The notes under the pieces were generated by a model that searched no databases, was not told the origin of the DNA, and saw nothing but the letters and a program-made list of their open reading frames with translations. A stretch of DNA of 64,000 bases from Chryseobacterium oleae (GTDB taxonomy: Bacteria; Bacteroidota; Bacteroidia; Flavobacteriales; Weeksellaceae). Both the position numbers and the translations under genes were made by a program. Positions 17,617 through 25,753 of the stretch are shown piece by piece. The stretch spans positions 372,001-436,000 of the forward strand of contig NZ_FOVD01000003.1 in assembly GCF_900115055.1 (NCBI RefSeq), read 5' to 3'. Each line of letters starts with the position of its first letter. The stretch's first letter is position 1.

Positions 17617-18975
17617 ATGAACAAGACCTTCACCCTTTCCCTTTTATTAGCAGGAATGGCTGTTTTCGGACAGTCTAAGGAAGACTCTATCCAGTTCAGT
17701 AAGATCTCCACAGAAGTCCTGAACAATGGAAAAGGCTATACCGACTTAAAAGACCTTACCAAAAACATTGGAAACCGACTGAGCGGAACTGCAGCTTATG
17801 AAAAATCGGTGAAATGGGCAGAACAGAAACTACGTGATGCCGGAGCTGACAAGGTATGGCTTCAGGAAGTAATGATCCCGGTTTGGGTCCGGGGAAAAGA
17901 ATCTTTGCAGATCAAGACGGCGAATGGAACATGGAAAAAACTGAAAATGCTTTCGCTGGGAAATTCTGAAGGGACAGGCGGAAAAGATGTGTCGGGTGAG
18001 ATTATTATGGTGAGGTCTTTGGAAGAATACGAAAAACTTCCTGCATCTCAAGTAAAGGATAAGATTATATTCTTTAACTACCCTTTTAATCAGTCACATG
18101 TACAAACTTTTATTTCCTACAGAGAAGCCGGAGCGTATCGGCGTTCTGCGGCTAATTTAACGGCTCAGAAAGGTGGAAAGTTTGCTGTCATCAGGTCTTT
18201 ATCTTCAGCATTTGATGATATTCCCCATACAGGTAATATGCGGTATGATGACAATATTTCAAAAGTTCCGGCCGTTACCATCGGAAATACAACAGCAGAC
18301 GAGCTGGAAATATTATTAAAAAATAAAAAAGTTACTGCAAAACTCAACTCCAACTGTGGCATGAAAGGCGAAAAACTCTCCCATTCTGTCATAGGCGAGA
18401 TCACCGGTAAAAAAGACCAGAGCGTGATCGTGGTCGGAGGACATCTCGATTCCTGGGATGTAGGGGAAGGAGCGCATGACGATGGTGCAGGAATTGTTCA
18501 GAGCATTGAAGTTTTGAGAACATTTAAAAAATTAGGCATTCAAAATAACCATACCATCAGAGCCGTCTGCTTTGCCAATGAAGAAAACGGAACAAAAGGT
18601 GGAAAACAATACGGAAAAACAGCAAAAGAAAGCAATGAAAAGCATCTTTTTGCGATAGAATCGGACGCCGGAGGTTTTTCTCCGAGAGGAATTTCTCTTG
18701 AAATGGATGATAAAAACAGAAAACAAATCCAAAGCTGGGTCAATCTGTTCCTGCCTTACGGAGTCTACAACTTTGAAGGAAAATACTCAGGTTCAGATAT
18801 AGCTCCGCTGCATGAAATGGGAGTTCCTACGGCTGAACTCGTACCTGATCCTCAGCGTTATTTTGATATTCACCACACGGAAGAAGACACCTTTGAAAAA
18901 GTCAACCGCAGAGAACTCCTTCTGGGAGCCGCGGTCATGACTCAACTTATTTATATGATCGATAAAAACTGGTAA
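17617..18975 (+). CDS. Secreted M28 peptidase with PA domain, tandem copy 2
   Basis: A 452-residue protein with a signal peptide (MNKTFTLSLLLAGMAVFGQ). The M28 zinc and catalytic residues are complete: H276 in GGHLDSW, DD in AHDDGAG, E322-E323 in ANEENG, D in ESDAGG and the terminal HH in DIHHTEED. The PA insert lies around residues 110-255. It is predicted to be a periplasmic or secreted carboxy-/aminopeptidase of the M28 PSMA-like group. It is very similar to copy 3 throughout, pointing to a recent duplication, and is separated from it by 3 bases, so the three copies form one operon. Confidence 0.92.
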   Translation: MNKTFTLSLLLAGMAVFGQSKEDSIQFSKISTEVLNNGKGYTDLKDLTKNIGNRLSGTAAYEKSVKWAEQKLRDAGADKVWLQEVMIPVWVRGKESLQIKTANGTWKKLKMLSLGNSEGTGGKDVSGEIIMVRSLEEYEKLPASQVKDKIIFFNYPFNQSHVQTFISYREAGAYRRSAANLTAQKGGKFAVIRSLSSAFDDIPHTGNMRYDDNISKVPAVTIGNTTADELEILLKNKKVTAKLNSNCGMKGEKLSHSVIGEITGKKDQSVIVVGGHLDSWDVGEGAHDDGAGIVQSIEVLRTFKKLGIQNNHTIRAVCFANEENGTKGGKQYGKTAKESNEKHLFAIESDAGGFSPRGISLEMDDKNRKQIQSWVNLFLPYGVYNFEGKYSGSDIAPLHEMGVPTAELVPDPQRYFDIHHTEEDTFEKVNRRELLLGAAVMTQLIYMIDKNW

Positions 18976-18978
18976 AAT

Positions 18979-20337
18979 ATGAAAAAGATAATTGGAACTT
19001 CATTATTATTTTTAGGGATGGCTGCTTTTGGCCAGTCGAAAGAAGATTCGATACAGTTCAGTAAAATTTCCACGGAAATTCTAAACAACGGAAAAGGCTA
19101 CACAGAGCTTAGGGAATTAAGCAAAAACATCGGCCATCGTCTCAGCGGTTCCGCAGCGTATGATAAAGCCGTAAAATGGGCAGAACAGAAGCTTCGTGAT
19201 GCCGGTGCCGATAAGGTATGGCTTCAGGAAGTAATGGTTCCCGTATGGACGCGGGGAAAAGAATCCCTGCAGATTAAAACAGCAGACGGAAAATGGAAAA
19301 ACCTGAAGATGCTTTCATTGGGAAACTCTGAAGGTACGGGCGGAAAAGATGTTTCCGGTGAGATCATCATCGTGAAATCTATGGAGGAATATGACAAGCT
19401 TTCATCAGATCAAGTAAAGGATAAGATCGTGTTCTTTAACTACCCTTTTAATCAGTCTTTTGTGGAAACATTCAGAGGCTACGGCGATGCTGCAAAATAT
19501 AGGGTAACTGCTGCTTCATTAACGGCTAAAAAAGGCGGAAAATTCGCCATCGTGAGATCCTTGTCTTCAGCTTTTGACGATGTTCCGCACACCGGAGCGA
19601 TGCGTTATGAGGATAAAGTGTTAAAGATTCCGGCTATAGCTATAGGAAGTACAACGGCAGACGAACTTGAAGCCCTTTTAAAAACACAGAAAATTACCGC
19701 AAAACTGAACTCCAATTGCGGAATGAAGGGTGAGAAGCTCTCCCACTCTGTGATTGGCGAAATAACGGGTAAAAAAGACCAGAGCGTCATTGTAGTCGGA
19801 GGACACCTGGATTCATGGGATGTAGGTGAAGGAGCACATGATGACGGAGCTGGAATTGTTCAGAGCATTGAAGTTCTGAGAACGTTTAAAAAATTAGGTC
19901 TTAAAAACAATCATACGATCAGAGTTGTTTGCTTCGCTAACGAAGAAAATGGCGTAAAAGGCGGTATCCAGTACGGAAAAACAGTAAAAGAGAAGAACGA
20001 GAAACATATTTTTGCCCTGGAATCTGATGCCGGAGGTTTTGCTCCAAGAGGTATTGCCCTGGAAATGGATGATCAAAAAAGGAATCAGATCAAGAGCTGG
20101 GCTGGATTGTTCCTGCCATATGGCGTTTACAATTTTGAAGGCAGATATTCAGGAACGGATATTTACCCGCTTCACGATATGGGAGTTCCTACCGCTGAAT
20201 TAGTTCCGGATTCCCAGAGGTATTTCGATATCCATCATACAGAAGAGGATACTTTCGAAAAAGTGAACAGAAGAGAGCTTCTTCTGGGTGCCACGGCTAT
20301 GACCCAGATGGTTTATATGGTTGATAAAAACTGGTAG
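18979..20337 (+). CDS. Secreted M28 peptidase with PA domain, tandem copy 3
   Basis: A 452-residue protein with a signal peptide (MKKIIGTSLLFLGMAAFGQ). It has the same intact metal-site set as copy 2: H276, the DD pair, E322-E323, the SDAGG Asp and terminal His-His. It is alignable to copy 2 without gaps, with differences concentrated in the PA insert (SFVETFRGYGDAAKYRVTA), where substrate selection may have diverged. It is last in the three-gene array and is followed by a terminator at 20384. I infer that it contributes to extracellular peptide scavenging. Confidence 0.92.
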   Translation: MKKIIGTSLLFLGMAAFGQSKEDSIQFSKISTEILNNGKGYTELRELSKNIGHRLSGSAAYDKAVKWAEQKLRDAGADKVWLQEVMVPVWTRGKESLQIKTADGKWKNLKMLSLGNSEGTGGKDVSGEIIIVKSMEEYDKLSSDQVKDKIVFFNYPFNQSFVETFRGYGDAAKYRVTAASLTAKKGGKFAIVRSLSSAFDDVPHTGAMRYEDKVLKIPAIAIGSTTADELEALLKTQKITAKLNSNCGMKGEKLSHSVIGEITGKKDQSVIVVGGHLDSWDVGEGAHDDGAGIVQSIEVLRTFKKLGLKNNHTIRVVCFANEENGVKGGIQYGKTVKEKNEKHIFALESDAGGFAPRGIALEMDDQKRNQIKSWAGLFLPYGVYNFEGRYSGTDIYPLHDMGVPTAELVPDSQRYFDIHHTEEDTFEKVNRRELLLGATAMTQMVYMVDKNW

Positions 20338-20383
20338 GATTTTTCCTTTAAAATACTTTTGCCTTTACAAGTGAAAGATGTTG

Positions 20384-20442
20384 TCAACAAGTTGATTTTG
20401 ATAAAGCTAGTGGCTTTTCAGGATTAACTTGTTGATTTTTTT
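20384..20442 (+). terminator. Terminator of the M28 array
   Basis: TCAACAAGTT at 20384-20393 pairs with AACTTGTTGA at 20426-20435, followed by TTTTTTT. Confidence 0.65.
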
Positions 20443-20462
20443 ATTTAATCTGTATGTGAAAA

Positions 20463-20614
20463 ATCTCCCGCAGATTCCTCAGATCGTGCAGATTCTATTA
20501 TTGTGAATATAAAAATCTTTGATTTTTAAAAGACTTATGTGAACTTCCTGTTTTCAAAGCATTCACTTTAAAATAACTAAAGTGTCAAAAAACTTTTGTG
20601 GCTTTTGTGGTTAA
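20463..20614. repeat. Palindromic intergenic element, chimeric copy
   Basis: The left end (ATCTCCCGCAGATTCCTCAG) is of the CGCAGAT type also seen near 47217-47273. The right half (from AAAATCTTTGATTTT to CTTTTGTGGTTAA) matches the right half of the element at 25754-25960. The shared core is the AAATCAAAGATTTT palindrome. Confidence 0.65.
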
Positions 20615-20639
20615 ATAATCTCCCAAACTTATACAATTC

Positions 20640-20756
20640 CTACTTTTTAAATTCCTTCATCATTCTTCTGTATTTGAATTCATAAAGATAGCTTTTCCAG
20701 TAATACCTTAATCCATCAAAAGATTTTCTATTTTCTTCTAAACTTTCCGGAGTCAC
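20640..20756 (-). pseudogene. Short reading frame, possible gene remnant
   Basis: A minus-strand frame of 38 codons from a GTG at 20756 (VTPESLEENRKSFDGLRYYW at the N-terminus, ending MMKEFKK). It looks protein-like, with an aromatic and basic helix, but a stop lies directly before the GTG. It may be the 3' end of a decayed gene. I do not recognise the family. Confidence 0.3.
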
Positions 20757-20818
20757 TTATGATAGATTTATGCAAACTTAAAGTTACTTAATCATAAAAA
20801 CAAGTTAAAAAATTCACT

Positions 20819-20835
20819 TTGGCATGAAATTCGCA
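20819..20835 (+). promoter_or_regulatory. Candidate sigma-54-type (-24/-12) promoter
   Basis: TTGGCATGAAATTCGCA has GG-N10-GC spacing and matches TTGGCAc/t...TtGCA with one change in the -12 half. A 12-codon frame (MRKGYRGIFSFR) starts at 20873, and a hairpin with a T run follows at 20925-20954. Confidence 0.4.
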
Positions 20836-20924
20836 AGCTAAATCATTGAAAAAAAATTATTTAAGCACAAACGATGAGAAAAGGTTACCGCGGAATATTC
20901 AGTTTCCGCTGAGCCGGAATAAGG

Positions 20925-20954
20925 CTATCATCATATCTGATATAGTCCTTTTTT
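20925..20954 (+). terminator. Weak terminator-like hairpin after the candidate sigma-54 promoter
   Basis: CTATCA and TGATATAG pair with a small bulge, followed by CCTTTTTT. Confidence 0.35.
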
Positions 20955-21155
20955 CTTAGATACCGTATACAACGGAAGAGATAATCCTCTTATCAATTCC
21001 ATTTTACGATGCAAACTGTGTACGGTGTCAAAGCTCATGAATCCTTTGTCGGGATTCAATACTGCTTTTAAATTAAAATTTTCTGGGTAACTTAAAGTAT
21101 ACCCTGATGTAAGACAATCAAACGGCCATATGATCATGACCTTAGCCAAGTACAA
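20931..21155 (-). CDS. Hypothetical small protein (uncertain)
   Basis: A 74-codon minus-strand frame from an ATG at 21155, opposite the short transcript predicted from 20819. The C-terminal two thirds (NFNLKAVLNPDKGF and LIRGLSLPLYTVSKKK) look protein-like, but there is no signal peptide, motif or promoter box, and I do not recognise it. It could be a remnant or chance. Confidence 0.25.
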   Translation of the reverse strand: MYLAKVMIIWPFDCLTSGYTLSYPENFNLKAVLNPDKGFMSFDTVHSLHRKMELIRGLSLPLYTVSKKKGLYQI

Positions 21156-21248
21156 CCATGATCCGTGCGCTATTAATGTATAACGGAATAATTCCGGACC
21201 GTTCTATGAAAGAACGGAAAACAGATGTATAACCCTTAAAAAGAGATT

Positions 21249-21512
21249 ATGATGAGAGATTTTTTTGAAATGATTTTTAAGAGAAATGAAGATGCCGCAA
21301 AAATGAATATCTGGAGCCTTATGCTTCTGCTAAGCTTTGCTGTTTTTTCCGTATTGGTATATTTTATATATGCTACCAAACCAGGCTTTAACAGCTTAAT
21401 AGTATATCTTACTGCATTTGCAGCATATCTGGGCTTTGGACTTGTATTTATCAGCTCCCTTACCAGAAAAATGAATTCTTCCCAAATGAGGAAGAAATCC
21501 AGACACGCATAA
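21249..21512 (+). CDS. Small two-helix membrane protein
   Basis: An 87-residue protein with a charged N-terminus (MMRDFFEMIFKRNEDAAKMN), two hydrophobic helices (about residues 24-42 and 50-70) and a basic C-terminus (KMNSSQMRKKSRHA). It is predicted to be an inner-membrane helical hairpin. The family is not recognised. A hairpin with CCGTTC/GAACGG arms precedes the gene at 21199-21217, and the terminator reuses the same arm sequence. Confidence 0.6.
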   Translation: MMRDFFEMIFKRNEDAAKMNIWSLMLLLSFAVFSVLVYFIYATKPGFNSLIVYLTAFAAYLGFGLVFISSLTRKMNSSQMRKKSRHA

Positions 21513-21535
21513 CTTTAATTTCAATTTTACTAGAA

Positions 21536-21566
21536 AACCGTTCAATGATTTTGAACGGTTTTTTTA
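21536..21566 (+). terminator. Terminator of the small membrane protein gene
   Basis: AACCGTTCAA, loop TGAT, TTGAACGGTT, then a run of T. Confidence 0.85.
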
Positions 21567-21805
21567 TTGATCCACAGTTTTATCGTGACTTGCCAATATT
21601 TAATCTCGCCCAGATTTTCCAGATTGACTTATTTTAAACCGTTAAGATCAATGAAGATGATAAGGAAAATTAAGAAAAAAATCAAACGATTTTTTAAGCG
21701 ATTCCACTTAAAGTAAAGCTAATCCTAAACACTATTAAAAGCTTAAAAACCTAATGGTTAAAATTTAAAACAATCTGTAGAATGTAAAAATTTTACCGTT
21801 TTTTT

Positions 21806-22008
21806 CAACCACAAAAGTCACAAAAGTTTTTAATCTTAAACACTTTAGAGCACTTTAGTCTTATAAGTTTTATCATCCTGAAAACAATAAGTTCACATAA
21901 GCCGAAAATCAAAGATTTTCATAAGAACTTAAGTGTACTTTCTATGCGCAATCAATTCAACTTCAAAATCACTAAAGTGTTTCTAAGCTTTTGTGACTTT
22001 TGTGGTTA
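21806..22008. repeat. Palindromic intergenic element, full copy
   Basis: About 203 bp with outer arms CAACCACAAAAGTCACAAAAG and CTTTTGTGACTTTTGTGGTTA and the central GAAAATCAAAGATTTTC. It is the reverse complement, with scattered changes, of the element at 25754-25960. Confidence 0.85.
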
Positions 22009-22081
22009 AAATTATTTAGCCCAAAAAATCATACACACACCAACCCTAAAACTCTAAGACACTCAAACTCTCCCACTCCAA

Positions 22082-23248
22082 TCACACTTTCAGAAACTCC
22101 TTCTTCTCCAGTTTCACTTCCATCACCTTTCCGTCTCTTCTGATCTTCACATTGATGGCATTCTGCCCACTTTCAACTCTGTTGAGGAAATAGTGGCAAG
22201 CACCGTCTTTGTCCAGATTTTCCAGATTGGTATTGTTGATACTGATGATCGCATCTCCTACTTTCAGTGGAAAGTTCTCTTCCTGGAATACGAAAGCAAC
22301 GGTAGGCTTTGCATCTATAAAGCGGTATCCGAAGCCGAAAGACTCCAGTTTGGCGGGTTCATTTTTAATGCGTTTCATGTAGATTTTATTTCCGGTCCAG
22401 TCGAGGATGAAAATAAAGTTTTTAAAGAAATCATTTCCGATCAGGCTTGTGCTTCCGGTAGCGATGATCTCATTTGAAAAGCTTTCGTTTCCCAAAGACA
22501 AACCTGCTGTCCTGAAAATATAGCCCGGAGCAGGCTTTGCAGCCCCGTAAGCGCCGACTGAGTTCGTTCCGTAGACTTCTACGCTCTTTAACGCTTTTTC
22601 TGCGTTATATGCGTTGTCTGCGATTTTTAATCTTCCGGAAAATCCGGTATCAAAAGTGAGATCAATTTTTTTGCCCTGTAAATCGGTTTCTACGACAGGG
22701 GTTTTCTGCGCTCTAGGGCTGAAAGGAATGACAATATCAAAGTCTGCAGGATTAAACTGAGCAAGATCTTTTGACGCTTCCATTGAGTTTTCTGAGTAAT
22801 TGATTTTCCAGAACAGCTTCGCCATTTGGTTGGCTCCCAGAATGCCGTCTATTTTAAAACAGCTCAGTTCCGAAATACTGAAATCCATCACCACAGCTCC
22901 TACATCCTTGAAAACAGCTTTGTCAACGGTCATTTCCGGCAGAATGGTAAAAATCTGTTCGTGTTTGTTTTTCTGTGAATCCTTTACGGTACTTCTGTGT
23001 TTTTTCTCCAGTCCCAGTTCAGTATAAACCGCTGTAGAAATAACGGTGGGAGCTCCTGTATCAAACAAAAAATTGTATGATTTCCCGTTGATGCTTACCT
23101 GTACAAAAGGCAGATCATTGGCAAATTTCAGGTTAATCTTTTCTACCGGATTCTGAAGCTGTACTTCCCCGCTTCTGAAAAATTTCTTCCCTTGGGCGGA
23201 AATGGTGGTTGTGGAGAGAATGATAAGGGTGTAGAGGATTTTTTTCAT
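22082..23248 (-). CDS. Two-lobed retropepsin-like aspartyl protease with PDZ domain
   Basis: A 388-residue exported protein (signal peptide MKKILYTLIILSTTTISAQG). Two aspartyl-protease signatures are present: FDTGAP near residue 62 and FDTGFS near residue 200. Hydrophobic IDGILG and SLIGNDFF segments follow them as the usual second motifs. A PDZ-like domain closes the protein (about 310-388; FPLKVGDAIISINN). It is predicted to be a periplasmic protease in which both lobes are encoded in one chain, as in the clan AA aspartic proteases of Bacteroidota. The substrate is unknown. It is the last gene before a repeat-rich spacer. Confidence 0.88.
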   Translation of the reverse strand: MKKILYTLIILSTTTISAQGKKFFRSGEVQLQNPVEKINLKFANDLPFVQVSINGKSYNFLFDTGAPTVISTAVYTELGLEKKHRSTVKDSQKNKHEQIFTILPEMTVDKAVFKDVGAVVMDFSISELSCFKIDGILGANQMAKLFWKINYSENSMEASKDLAQFNPADFDIVIPFSPRAQKTPVVETDLQGKKIDLTFDTGFSGRLKIADNAYNAEKALKSVEVYGTNSVGAYGAAKPAPGYIFRTAGLSLGNESFSNEIIATGSTSLIGNDFFKNFIFILDWTGNKIYMKRIKNEPAKLESFGFGYRFIDAKPTVAFVFQEENFPLKVGDAIISINNTNLENLDKDGACHYFLNRVESGQNAINVKIRRDGKVMEVKLEKKEFLKV

Positions 23249-23332
23249 GTGGATAATTTACCACGAAAATAGTGTTTTTCATTATTTACTAAACAATAAA
23301 ACAACACAATCAGATATTTTTTATAAAATATT

Positions 23333-23923
23333 TTAAAATTTTTGGAAAATTTTTTCTGGCAAAATATTTACCAATTCTTCTTTATACTTTTCATCTAAAA
23401 TTAAAAATTTCCAATCTTTTTCGTTCTGCGATATAGCACATGCTTTCATTTTTGCATTAATTAAATAATAATCTTCTTTATCAAAATATTGAATATTATC
23501 TTTCCCATACTTGGCTTTCAATGCTAAATTAATCTTTTGTTTTGCAACTTCTGCATTCGGTATTAAACTCCACTGCACTTGAAATTTCATTTTGAAAGAG
23601 TAGTTGGCTATTGAAAAAAATTCATCATTTATTTTTTCAGGTTTTTCAATGTCGTCTATTTTAAAATCGCTAATATCAACCATAAAAGCCGGATTGTTAT
23701 AGGCCATGTTCAACATATCGATCACATGTTCCTTAGTAACTTGGTTCAGATATTTTGGATAAATAAAATTTACAGCATTTTCTATTCTCTTTGATTTTAT
23801 ATTTTCTATAAAAGCTGTCAGTGATTTCCTGATATCCTGTTTATAATCAACATTCTGTCCCTTAGTACATGATACTATTGAAAAGAAACAAATCATCAGT
23901 ATAAATAATTTTGTTTTCATCAT
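23333..23923 (-). CDS. Hypothetical lipoprotein, AT-rich
   Basis: A 196-residue protein with a lipoprotein signal (FILMICFFSIVSC) followed by TKGQ. The mature protein is helical and Lys/Asn/Ile-rich, with no known motif. It is clearly more AT-rich than its neighbours, which may indicate recent arrival or relaxed constraint. A perfect TAAATTTG box sits at 23928-23935, so close to the ATG at 23923 that the mRNA could be nearly leaderless, or the second Met could be used. Confidence 0.65.
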   Translation of the reverse strand: MMKTKLFILMICFFSIVSCTKGQNVDYKQDIRKSLTAFIENIKSKRIENAVNFIYPKYLNQVTKEHVIDMLNMAYNNPAFMVDISDFKIDDIEKPEKINDEFFSIANYSFKMKFQVQWSLIPNAEVAKQKINLALKAKYGKDNIQYFDKEDYYLINAKMKACAISQNEKDWKFLILDEKYKEELVNILPEKIFQKF

Positions 23924-23927
23924 TTAA

Positions 23928-23935
23928 CAAATTTA
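23928..23935 (-). promoter_or_regulatory. Promoter -7 box for the AT-rich lipoprotein gene
   Basis: TAAATTTG on the minus strand ends 4 bases before the ATG, which implies a leaderless or near-leaderless transcript. Confidence 0.45.
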
Positions 23936-23949
23936 CAAATTGGATTATT

Positions 23950-23977
23950 AAAAAAGCCGTCCTCACGGACGGCTTTC
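23950..23977 (-). terminator. Terminator of the peptidyl-prolyl isomerase operon
   Basis: AAAGCCGTCC, loop GTGA, GGACGGCTTT, then T residues on the minus strand. Confidence 0.85.
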
Positions 23978-23995
23978 AATATTTTAAATTCTCAA

Positions 23996-25114
23996 TTACT
24001 GTACTTTCACAAGCTCAACATCGAAAACTAACCAGGCGTTTGGTGGAATAACACCTCCTGCTCCTCTTTCTCCGTAAGCCATTGCTGGTGGGATCAATAA
24101 GGTAGCTGTTTCGCCTTCTTTAAGCAATAGGATTCCTTCATCCCATCCTTTGATTACTCTTCCCATTCCGATTGGAATTTCGATAGGCTCGTTTCTTTTG
24201 AATGAAGAATCGAATTCTGTACCGTCGATTAATTTTCCTGCATAGTGTACAGATACATTGTCACCAGATTTAGGAGCTTTTGCACCTGCTACTGTTTTTG
24301 TGATTTTGTAGTATAATCCTGATTCAGTTTTCTGCATTCCAGCTTTAAGGTCTTCAACCATTTTCTCCTGGTTAGCTTTGAATTCTTCTTCTTTTTTCTT
24401 TCTGTCAGCTTCTTCTTTAGCGATATAAGCTTTATTGTTTTCTGCGATTTTAGCTTTTCCTTCTGTGAAAGTTTTTGCTGCATCGTAGTTTTTGTACGCA
24501 TCACCTTTTCCGAAAATAGAAACTTTCTCTAAAACGATATCTGTTTTAGGCTTGTCCTGAGCTCCTTTTTCTACGTTAGCGATTGCATCGATTACATCGT
24601 TACCTTTCACTACTTTTCCGAAGATCGTGTGTCTTCCGTCTAACCAAGGAGTAGCCACTTCAGTGATGAAGAACTGAGAACCGTTTGTGTTAGGTCCCGA
24701 GTTCGCCATAGAAAGGATTCCTTTTCCTGTATGTTTAAGGTCGTTTTTCTCGTCCTCGAATTTATATCCGGGATCTCCCATTCCTGTTCCCTTAGGATCA
24801 CCTCCCTGGATCATGAAATCTTTGATCACTCTGTGGAAAATAGTTCCGTCATAAAAAGGAACGCCTTTCGCCTTAGCTTTGTTATCTATTTTCCCTTCTG
24901 CAAGACCGATAAAATTGGCTACAGTTACTGGTGCTTTTTTGTCTTCGAACTGCACGATCAGGTTTCCTTTAGAAGTCTGAAGATTTGCATAAAGTCCGTC
25001 ATTAAGACCTTCGTAAGTTTCTTTGTCTACGTTCATTTTTTTATAGATTGGGGTACAACTCATCAGCGAAATACTTGCCGCTGCCAGAATTATATTCTTG
25101 TTAAACAATTTCAT
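23996..25114 (-). CDS. Cyclophilin-FKBP fusion peptidyl-prolyl isomerase, lipoprotein
   Basis: A 372-residue lipoprotein (lipobox LMSC at residues 18-21, then TPIYKK). Residues about 42-205 form a cyclophilin domain (FHRVIKDFMIQGGDP, SMANSGPNTNGSQFFI). A charged coiled linker (about 205-262) is rich in Lys and Glu. The C-terminal part (about 265-372) is an FKBP domain (VSVHYAGKLIDGTEFDSS, GERGAGGVIPPNAWLVFDVEL). It should catalyse proline isomerisation of exported proteins at the membrane. It follows gldI by 3 bases, so both are made from one transcript. Confidence 0.93.
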   Translation of the reverse strand: MKLFNKNIILAAASISLMSCTPIYKKMNVDKETYEGLNDGLYANLQTSKGNLIVQFEDKKAPVTVANFIGLAEGKIDNKAKAKGVPFYDGTIFHRVIKDFMIQGGDPKGTGMGDPGYKFEDEKNDLKHTGKGILSMANSGPNTNGSQFFITEVATPWLDGRHTIFGKVVKGNDVIDAIANVEKGAQDKPKTDIVLEKVSIFGKGDAYKNYDAAKTFTEGKAKIAENNKAYIAKEEADRKKKEEEFKANQEKMVEDLKAGMQKTESGLYYKITKTVAGAKAPKSGDNVSVHYAGKLIDGTEFDSSFKRNEPIEIPIGMGRVIKGWDEGILLLKEGETATLLIPPAMAYGERGAGGVIPPNAWLVFDVELVKVQ

Positions 25115-25117
25115 TAT

Positions 25118-25630
25118 TTATAGAGCTTTTAATTTTATGATTAATGGTATATCGTTGTCTATATTCTTTTCGTCTCCAAAAGTCCCGTAGGCCAGTGAAG
25201 AAGGCACCAAAAGCGTTACTTCCTCTCCATCATGCATAAAGCGCAAAGCATTCTCTACCGCTTTCAGTTCATCAAAATGCCCGAATCTGGCATCTCTTCT
25301 TTCAAAAGGTTTATCGTAGATCTTGGTTTCATCAAAATCATACAGATCATAAGAATAAGAAATCGGCGTATCATCCGCTCTTCTTGTTCTCTGATCAAAA
25401 CCTTCAACCGTTACCCAGTAATTAAGCTGTGTAGGATAATACTTCACAGACTGACCTTTAATCCAATCCTGAATCTGGCCTCTTTCTATGGTATTCAGAT
25501 TCCTCATCCTTTCCTTGGAAACATCCAGATCTTTCTGGCTCAATACTCCGCCAACGGGAGGATGTGCCTCGGGTGCTTTCCGGTTGCAGCTTAGCAGGCA
25601 TACTGCTGATATGAAGAGTAATTTTTTCAT
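25118..25630 (-). CDS. gldI: Gliding-motility-associated peptidyl-prolyl isomerase GldI
   Basis: A 170-residue lipoprotein (MKKLLFISAVCLLSCNRK) with a single FKBP domain. The C-terminal block MHDGEEVTLLVPSSLAYGTFGD and DIPLIIKLK is FKBP-like. The N-terminal half (IQDWIKGQSVKYYPTQLNYWV) matches GldI of Flavobacteriia, which is required for gliding and T9SS function in Flavobacterium johnsoniae. The ATG at 25630 gives a proper lipoprotein signal; the ATG at 25672 does not. A TATTTTCG box (7/8) lies just upstream. Confidence 0.87.
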   Translation of the reverse strand: MKKLLFISAVCLLSCNRKAPEAHPPVGGVLSQKDLDVSKERMRNLNTIERGQIQDWIKGQSVKYYPTQLNYWVTVEGFDQRTRRADDTPISYSYDLYDFDETKIYDKPFERRDARFGHFDELKAVENALRFMHDGEEVTLLVPSSLAYGTFGDEKNIDNDIPLIIKLKAL

Positions 25631-25753
25631 AAACTTTTGCGAAAATACGCATTTCGGGGAAATATTGTTCAATCGGTTTTAAAAAATTTTGGAGAAAATG
25701 GTGAAGAATTTGCGGGGGAATGAGATTATGGGAGATTTAAGGATTAAAAAAAA

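Larger units (their letters stand above)
20338..21248. other. Long repeat-rich spacer
   Basis: It holds the M28 terminator, the chimeric palindromic element, two doubtful short frames, one sigma-54-like site and, at 21199-21217, a CCGTTC/GAACGG hairpin 30 bases before the next gene. No convincing longer gene is present. Confidence 0.6.
21513..22081. other. Repeat-bearing spacer
   Basis: Beyond the terminator it contains a CGCCCAGATTTTCCAGATT fragment, a TTAAGAT-rich low-complexity stretch (21645-21720), the palindromic element at 21806-22008 and CTAAAACTCT-type simple sequence up to the next gene. I see no gene in it. Confidence 0.6.
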
